DNA of 64,000 bases, from positions 7,016,001-7,080,000 of the forward strand of contig CM052356.1 in the NCBI GenBank assembly GCA_028551475.1, read 5' to 3'. Below the pieces are notes generated by a model. It made no database searches. It saw nothing but the letters and a program-made list of their open reading frames with translations, and was not told where the DNA came from. This document shows positions 57,578-64,000 of the stretch, piece by piece; the first letter of the stretch is position 1; the number at the start of each line of letters is the position of its first letter. Made by a program: the position numbers and the translations under genes. The stretch is from Casuarina equisetifolia (Eukaryota > Streptophyta > Magnoliopsida > Fagales > Casuarinaceae).

Positions 57578-59317
57578 AATAGAGAAGACCTTGACACACA
57601 CTAAAAGATACAGAAAATTGAATTCATTGTTCCATTAAACCTCGCCTTTTGGCAAAGAAAAAGGTTGGGTGGTAGTTGAACCCCCACCTTGAAGAACCAA
57701 ATTCTCTTCAGCAAATACTTCGCTCACTTATTGGTCTTCTTTTCTTGCCATAGTAACTTAGTCTACCACAGAGAGAAATCTTTCTTCTTTCCTTTTTGTA
57801 CCCAAAGCAAGAAACCGACCACTTCCTTGCCCCTCAGAAATTCTAGATTGCGTTATTTTCTCATCAACTAAGTTGGATCTCATTGTTACTCATCGGAGGT
57901 TGCCCACCCATTTAATGTCAGAACTATTGCTTGTACTTCATCTCGTTTCAAACAAAATGAAAACGTCTATCAAGTCTAGAGTATTTATTGCGAGCTGTCT
58001 TCGCCACATGACGCCCATTCCCTCAGTTACCAACCATTCACCGTCCACAAGTACTATAGACGTGAAGATGCATACATAATCATACCTATGATTTCAAGGC
58101 AAAATTAGCGGGAGGAGTTGGACATCATTCTCTGGGTATTCAACTTATGAAACTTTTTTCTTCGGGTCATTCAATGCACATGTGCTTTACCTTTTACGTT
58201 TTGTGTTTATTTCTCATCCACCCATTATCTCTTTGAGTTTACTTGTGCATTAGCACAATATGTTCTTGTGATTATGCGCGGATATAAGTCTCCTATTGCC
58301 GTTGGAAAATAAGGGAAAACTTACAAGGGTAATGGAATTAAACACCTATAAACAATGACTGATTGGTGCCTATGATTCAGCCTATCTCATGTGGCTGGCG
58401 ACAGGAATATCATACTCGGATTAACATTTAACAATTCCTTGTGCCAAGTGTCTTGATACTGTCCAAAGAGTTCAGGCCAATGTCATTCAAAACTTATATA
58501 CACACCTTTTCTTTTCGAACAGTTTCGTTTCTTTAAGTTTCGTGCCTGTTCAACTACTAATTGTGCCAAGTGTCTTATACCAAGAGGTTCATGCCTATAT
58601 CGCTTGAACCTTGATTACTCCATTTTCTTTTTCTTCTTCTTTTTCTTTTTCTTCTTTTCTTTTTTCCTTTTCTTTCTTGCTTTGTTCACCTACTAATAAC
58701 TGAAATATGGATAGCTTCGGTTGCTGTCTTGCTGAGTGTAGCGAAGGCAAATTTTATATTTATATGGCTGATATGCTCACGTTGGAAGGACTCTAAACAG
58801 ATGGATTTCAGAATTTACAGAAATGCAGTTGAAGTATGTCCACCCTTTGATTTGAGATCAAGGAAGAAGCAACCTGCTAATTGGTTAACAGCCTCTATGA
58901 TGTGGCAAAGTTTACTCAACATATGTTAATTACCTCTTGCTATCTTGACAACCATAAAGATATTGCTGCTGTAAATTGGAAAAGTTTTGCCAAGATACAC
59001 TACTGCGTATTTGAAAAGTTTTGGATAACAAAGACTACAGCATATCATCATTTACTTCATTTGTAAACTAGTTTTGTTCCCTTTTTGTTCGTTCTTTCAA
59101 ACCTAATTTCATTTTGAAGAGAACAAATGTCTTTGGAAAGACATGCAGGAAAATCTATTAGTTGAGATCCGGATCATTTTGCTGTGGTCCTTGAAAAGAG
59201 CAAACGAGTAAGCAAGCAATTTCGTTAAGTCAAGGTAAATTTAATGTGATGCGATCCATGTGGAGAGCAATAATGAGATCTTGCCTTGAGTAAAGGTACT
59301 CAAGTCTATTAAAAACT

Positions 59318-60095
59318 TTCTTTTATTTTAAAATTATTTTTAATATAATATAAAAAATTTATCCCTTTCAAAAAATTGGGTCTCTTTCCCCTTCTCATTA
59401 ATTAACTTTTGAGAAGAAAAAAATTGAGACGAAAGCAAGTTATTATCAGTTGTACTGGAGCCGATTAGATAATTGTTGGAGGGAATTGTCGGTCTTCCGG
59501 CATCATAAGAATCCCTCTTTTTATGGAATAACTCTAGGGAAAGCAATTGGATCCATAAGTCATAACACAAAGATTTTTAAAAGAAGTATGTTCTTTTCTT
59601 TTCTTTTTCCTGTTTTTTCTTCTGATTTCCTTTACCCTTCAGTAAAGGATAAAGGTATTCAAAGATTTGAAAACAACTAATAACAACTAATTATGATTGC
59701 TTAAATGATAAATGCTTGTTAGTTTTTGTATTCTTGTAGAACCCATCAATATATTTGACACTGTGCATCATAGCATTTATTAAGTTTATTTCTATTTTAA
59801 AATTAATTTTTTAAAATAATATCACAATTCTATCCCTTTCAAAATTTTTGATCCCCTCCCTCTTCCCGTTAACTAACTTCTGAGGAGACAATTGAGAGGA
59901 AAGGAATATCAAATTGCATCAAAGTTGGTAAGATGACCGTTGAGAAGATCAGAAGGCAACTAGCAATAAGTTATTGTCAATTGCATCAAGCCTATTAGTT
60001 GATTGTTGGAGGAAATTGTCGGTCTCCCCTCTCATCATGACAAAGAATTCCTTTTTTGGCGGAGTGCTTTGAGGAAAGCAATAGGATCAATAAGT
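59318..60095 (+). repeat. Pair of diverged direct repeats (about 260 and 310 bp)
   Basis: Shared landmarks in order are: TATTTTAAAATTA, ATCCCTTTCAAAA, CTTCTC-TTAA-TAAC, AAGTTATT-TCA, GATTGTTGGAGG-AATTGTCGGTCT, CATCATGA-AA-AATCC, and GGAAAGCAAT-GGATC-ATAAGT. Copy 1 is 59318-59575 and copy 2 is 59785-60095; copy 2 has an extra stretch of about 50 bp in the middle. They may be LTR or MITE remnants. No TG...CA ends were confirmed. Confidence 0.65.
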
Positions 60096-60583
60096 ATTTT
60101 TTGCAAATTGAAGAGATATGTTGAAAATAATAGATATGCTCACTAAAATCACAAATTGAAGGCCAGGTTGAAAAGACGATGAAAAATTAAACTATTTTTA
60201 TGAATAATATAATTGAAATTTTTTCAAAAGTCTTACTCTACCTTAATTTATAACAAAATTTAGAAATTCAAACTCTTATTTTTTTATTCTTCCAAAACAA
60301 ATCTTTCGCCCATTACTCCTCTTTTTAGTAGCCAGCTTGCACAAATCATTATCAACAAATTTATAAATTTGAGCTCAAATCTTTCAACATTACTCTTCTT
60401 TTTGCGAAGTTGCTTTTACAAACTATCATTTACCACACTTATATTTTCAACCACCCCCTTTAAGCTAATGTTTTGTAAAAGTAAACTGTCAATCTTGCCA
60501 AAAAAAAAAAAAAAAAACTTGGGGGGAATAGAGGCTTATTTGAAACTTTGGGCATTAAACCTATTTCCACTTTCAAGGATAAT

Positions 60584-60714
60584 GACCTCTACCATTTCAG
60601 TTTTTGGACATGATGCCCATATCATTTCAATTTTCAGTCATCATGGCCTTATATTAGTTTTCAAGCATGACAATCTAATTTCATTTTTTAGACATGACAA
60701 CCCTAGGACACAGG
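60584..60714 (+). repeat. Degenerate short tandem repeat (CATGATG/CATGACA motif)
   Basis: A unit of about 30-35 bp containing CATTTCAGTTTTTGGACATGATG recurs about four times in diverged form. It falls within an open frame (60369-60815) that I regard as chance. Confidence 0.45.
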
Positions 60715-61387
60715 CATGGAAAAGCCAATTCACTTGGCACGAAAGCTCAATTTCTTTTGATTTTTTTTTTTTAAAGACTCAACTTTTTGATCTTTTTGCC
60801 ACAAAAAAAAATTGAGAAAAGAAGAAAGTTTTTCTCAAAGAATGGAAAACGTAGGTTAGCAAATTTTATGTTTAGAAGTGAGGCAAAGTAATGATTTTTC
60901 TTATGAAGAACGTATATAAGGATAAACCGCTTGGCGCTTGTTGATGTCTACATGGCGCCAACACGTACCACTCATTCTCTAAGGAACTTTAACTATGTAG
61001 ATGTTTGTGACTAAATAGTAACTAAGATGTTAAATACTTTGGTAGCCATAATATCATTTATTTTGGTATGATGTACTAACCATAAATGTTTACTCATTTG
61101 ATTTAGGCAAACAATATTCTCAAGTTCAATAAAAATATTGCAAAAGTTTGATTTAATTATTATAACATAATTTGGTCAACATCAAAACCGATTCTAAGAG
61201 ACTATTGGGACCGTTGTCTGAGATGCATGAAGAATTCCAAATATTACATCATGGAAGTACGTAACATGTCTAGGACCTAGTCTCGAAGCAGACTACTTCA
61301 AAGAACTTCTCACCTGCTTTGGCAGGCCATGCGGAATGTGCTTCACTTAGCACTATGTCATTACGGACGTACAGAACAATAGAACTT

Positions 61388-61394
61388 TATATAA
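61388..61394 (+). promoter_or_regulatory. TATA box of the GDSL lipase gene
   Basis: The sequence TATATAA lies only 33 bp upstream of the ATG at 61427. If used, the leader would be just a few bases long; otherwise another start site is used. It is the best TATA match within 200 bp. Confidence 0.45.
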
Positions 61395-61426
61395 CCATGC
61401 TAAAGCCATAATATGCTTTCACAATA

Positions 61427-63636
61427 ATGGAGATCCTCGGAATTTCAAAGCATTTCATCTTCGTTACTTCTGTTTTTGTGTCGTTGCATATCTTGCCAAG
61501 CCTTTCTTTTACTTCATTTGTGTTTGGAGACTCCCTCGTCGACGCCGGCAACAATGACTATCTTTTCACTCTCTCAAAGGCCGATTCTCCTCCTTACGGC
61601 ATTGACTTCAAGCCTTCTGGTGGCCAGCCCACCGGAAGATTCACGAATGGCCGAACCATCCCCGATATATTAGGTAATGGCAGTCATCGATTGCTTCTTG
61701 AAATTTACACCAAAATGGTTGTTTAAAAACTTGTGGCTAGGAAGGCATATTTCCAGCTAGAATTGCTGCTTCTTTCATAAAATATTTCATAAATTCTCAA
61801 GTAAACTATTGACGCATCCATTGGTGAAGCTAGTCAGTTTAGAAACTACGTTAGCACTTTTTGGTTAAGACAAAACTTGATAATTTGGCAAAAGATTAAG
61901 AAAAAAATTTGCAGCATGCTTAGTAAGTGAAGAATATTAAGAAAGAAAGTTTCATATTAAAAAGATGCAATTTTTGAATGATGTTTAAGTATAAATTTGT
62001 TCCTTTTACTAATAAAAGAGTTATTAAGTTGGACTTTAAACTTTCTTACATAATATTAAATATTAAGTTAATCCACTTTGACTGTCGTTTAATTAGATAT
62101 TTTGGTATGTGGTACAATGTTGAACATGAAAATTTAATTCTAAAGAAATATGTTCCTTAAGTAATATTTGAATATGGACTTGTCCTACCTTATTTGAGCT
62201 AGCATTTGATTTTAACTTTCAGCATTTTTATATTGCACAAGTTTGAAGCCATTAATGTGATGGTAAAGTATTTAGGGTAGTAAACAAGATAGGACAAACT
62301 TGAAAATGCCATGATATATCTCGATTCACTCTCCTGGAAGATAACATCTAACCTGGGCCTTTCCAATATGTTCTTCTCTTTGAAATGTCAGTATCTTAAG
62401 CTATAATTCATGGTACACTTTCTTCGGAAGAGATTTGGGGTTTCTGTCTATCAACCTTTGCAGATGTAGCTATTATGCTTAATAGTGTGTGAAAACAGGT
62501 CAAGCCCTTGGATCATCGTCATTTCCACCACCTTACCTGGCTCCAAACTCTCAAGATGATGCAAGTCAAAGAGGAATGAACTATGCATCCGGAGCCTCAG
62601 GCATATTGGATGAAACAGGATTAGTTTTCGTAAGTACATATTATCTCTGGCTAATAGAATTTTCAAGTTCATTTGAGTTTCTTATTGCCTTCTGTTTCTC
62701 TTTAATTTGAGCATAGATAGGAAGAGTTCCATTAAGGGAGCAAGTGAACTATTTTGAGCAAAGTAGAGATTATATGGCAAGTATAATGGGAGAGAACCGA
62801 ACAAAGGAAGTCTTGAAGACGGCAATCTTCTCCCTAACTACTGGATCCAATGACATATTGAATTATGTTCAACCATCAATACCCTTTTTGGGAGGTGACA
62901 AGGTTTCCCCCTCCAAGTTCCAAGATTACATGGTTTTCAACTTGACTTCACAGCTTAAGGTAAAGAGTAACTGTTTGAAATTTCTTCTTCAAGATGGTGA
63001 ATTCTTCTACTAGATTTCTGATTCTCCATGGTTTTCTGTGCAGCGATTACACGAACTGGGGGCTAGAAAGTTCGTTGTGGTTGGGATTGGACCACTCGGA
63101 TGCATACCATTTGTGCGTGCGGTGAATCTTTTAGCAAGTGGGAAATGCGCAGTTGAGGTGAATGAATTCATACAAAGTTACAATGAGAAACTGAATACAA
63201 CGTTGGATCAGTTAAATCATCAGCTGGGACCAGAAGCTGTGTTTGTATATGCAAATTCCTATGATGTTTTTTGGAGGATCATGCAAAACCATCATCAATA
63301 TGGTTCGCCTAAAAACTCGAGCTTCAGATGTTTATTATCGTTGGTCTGCTATAGATTTCAGATCCACTAACTTCTTTGTCTTTTCCTTTGACAGGATTTG
63401 AGAACGCCAATGAACCCTGTTGTGGAGGATTCGCACCACCATTCATTTGCTTTGAGAGCCGTAATGCAAACAAAACCTCTGCTTTATGTGCTGATCGATC
63501 AAAGTACGTGTTTTGGGATGCATATCATCCGACTGAAGCTGCGAATCTCATCATTGCCGGAGTGTTACTCGATGGTGATAAAAGCGTTAGCTTTCCCATC
63601 AATATCCGAGAGCTTTACAACTACAAATCCCCGTGA
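61427..63636 (+). CDS. GDSL esterase/lipase, five exons (At5g41890-like)
   Basis: This is a secreted SGNH-fold esterase of the large plant GDSL family; the natural substrate is unknown. Exons are 61427-61673, 62499-62629, 62717-62959, 63044-63302 and 63395-63636, all with GT-AG borders and matching phase; the product is 373 aa, typical for the family. An N-terminal signal peptide (about residues 1-27, hydrophobic [18 protein letters not shown]) precedes block [15 protein letters not shown], with the nucleophile Ser36. Block II is NYASGASGI with its Gly, block III is [10 protein letters not shown] with the oxyanion Asn, and block V is WDAYHP with Asp335 and His338. The catalytic set is complete. 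The five-exon structure is standard. By-eye similarity is closest to Arabidopsis At5g41890, especially [12 protein letters not shown] and ILNY-QPSIPF. The first intron (825 bp) is the longest. Both ends of the gene are inside the window. Confidence 0.96.
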
Positions 63637-64000
63637 ACCGTAAAAAGGGAGATTCTAGCTGACATATATTGCAGAACACGTCGTGCAAAGCGGAAAGGAC
63701 CCTCTTCTTCGTTTGTCTTTTGGTCTTTGTTCTGATCTCTCACTTATTGAAATAACTTTGAGCACTTCTTTTGGAGCAAAACTTGAAAAAAAGAATTCAG
63801 ATGATTTATTAGGCCTCTTCTTCTTGCCGTTGCCTAACCCTTTAAGTAGCAAAATAGCAAATGGACTATGTTGGCTAGATTTAGAACAAAACCAAAGCTT
63901 TCGGCCTGTCTGAATGTTGTCTCCAAGGCTTGACAAATGGTAGAAAAGGGATCATTAGTGTTCTCTGTATTTAAAGCTCCATGGCAGCATTATAACAACA
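63637..64000. other. 3' flank of the GDSL lipase gene
   Basis: This part holds the 3' UTR and the beginning of the next spacer. No polyadenylation signal of the strict AATAAA form is present near the stop codon. Open frames on both strands here (63655-63936) have no domain. Confidence 0.5.

Larger units (their letters stand above)
57578..61387. other. Spacer between divergent BODYGUARD and GDSL genes
   Basis: This 3.8-kb spacer separates two divergently transcribed genes, so it contains both promoters. No gene is supported inside it. It holds a T/C-rich run (58621-58680), two diverged direct repeats (59318-59575 and 59785-60095), a poly-A run at 60500-60517, and short degenerate repeats (60584-60714). 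Confidence 0.5.

Noticed and set aside
60369..60815. Open frame of 148 codons
   Set aside because: It runs through poly-A and poly-T runs and a short degenerate repeat; no domain.
1..64000. tRNA, rRNA, CRISPR arrays and further microRNAs
   Set aside because: Reading both strands I saw no convincing tRNA B-box context, no rRNA and no CRISPR pattern. I saw no other common plant microRNA such as miR156, 160, 164, 167, 171, 172 or 396. A computed scan could still find weaker candidates.

Overview
The window is plant nuclear DNA, almost certainly from a eudicot. Genes are split by GT-AG introns, and the identifiable families are plant-specific: CYP78A, HD-Zip I, a MIR166 hairpin, a MYC-type bHLH, a BODYGUARD hydrolase and a GDSL lipase. 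The long spacers are AT-rich and hold decayed LTR retrotransposons. The species cannot be named from sequence alone.

Layout, left to right: (1) 610-2423, minus strand, a two-exon CYP78A cytochrome P450, with a TATA box and five TAACGG motifs upstream. (2) 2.6-11.2 kb, a spacer with no convincing gene. (3) 12648-14121, plus strand, a five-exon MED10 Mediator subunit gene, preceded by a probable 1.3-kb leader intron. (4) 14993-15749, minus strand, a two-exon HD-Zip I gene of the ATHB7/ATHB12 type, convergent with MED10. (5) 19.9-20.6 kb, plus strand, a MIR166 gene: the mature miR166 (20508-20528) and its star (20376-20396) lie on opposite arms of one hairpin. (6) 26.5-41.9 kb, an AT-rich block of dead retroelements. 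It contains one Ty1/copia element with both LTRs, primer-binding site, polypurine tract and near-matching 5-bp flanks (33106-38084), a Ty3/gypsy gag-protease relic and three further copia relics. (7) 42.0-42.6 kb, a frameshifted 3' fragment of a glyoxal-oxidase-like gene. (8) 46.9-47.9 kb, a three-unit tandem repeat. (9) 49406-50881, plus strand, an intronless bHLH14-like MYC factor. (10) 54532-57168, minus strand, a four-exon BODYGUARD-type alpha/beta hydrolase. (11) 61427-63636, plus strand, a five-exon GDSL lipase.

The most informative feature is gene order. CYP78A, an ATHB7/12-type HD-Zip I gene and MIR166 lie within 20 kb. From memory, Arabidopsis has the same trio twice, as CYP78A6-ATHB7-MIR166A and CYP78A9-ATHB12-MIR166B. 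MED10, BODYGUARD and GDSL lipase recall a second Arabidopsis run, At5g41910-At5g41900-At5g41890. The window therefore looks like a less rearranged version of an ancestral segment that has split up in Arabidopsis.

The genes do not form an operon-like pathway. By family, CYP78A and miR166 act on organ growth and patterning, HD-Zip I and bHLH14 on ABA and jasmonate responses, and BODYGUARD on the cuticle. The sharpest single-residue oddity is a leucine at homeodomain position 56 of the HD-Zip I protein, where the subfamily has tryptophan. I found no clearly new molecular system.
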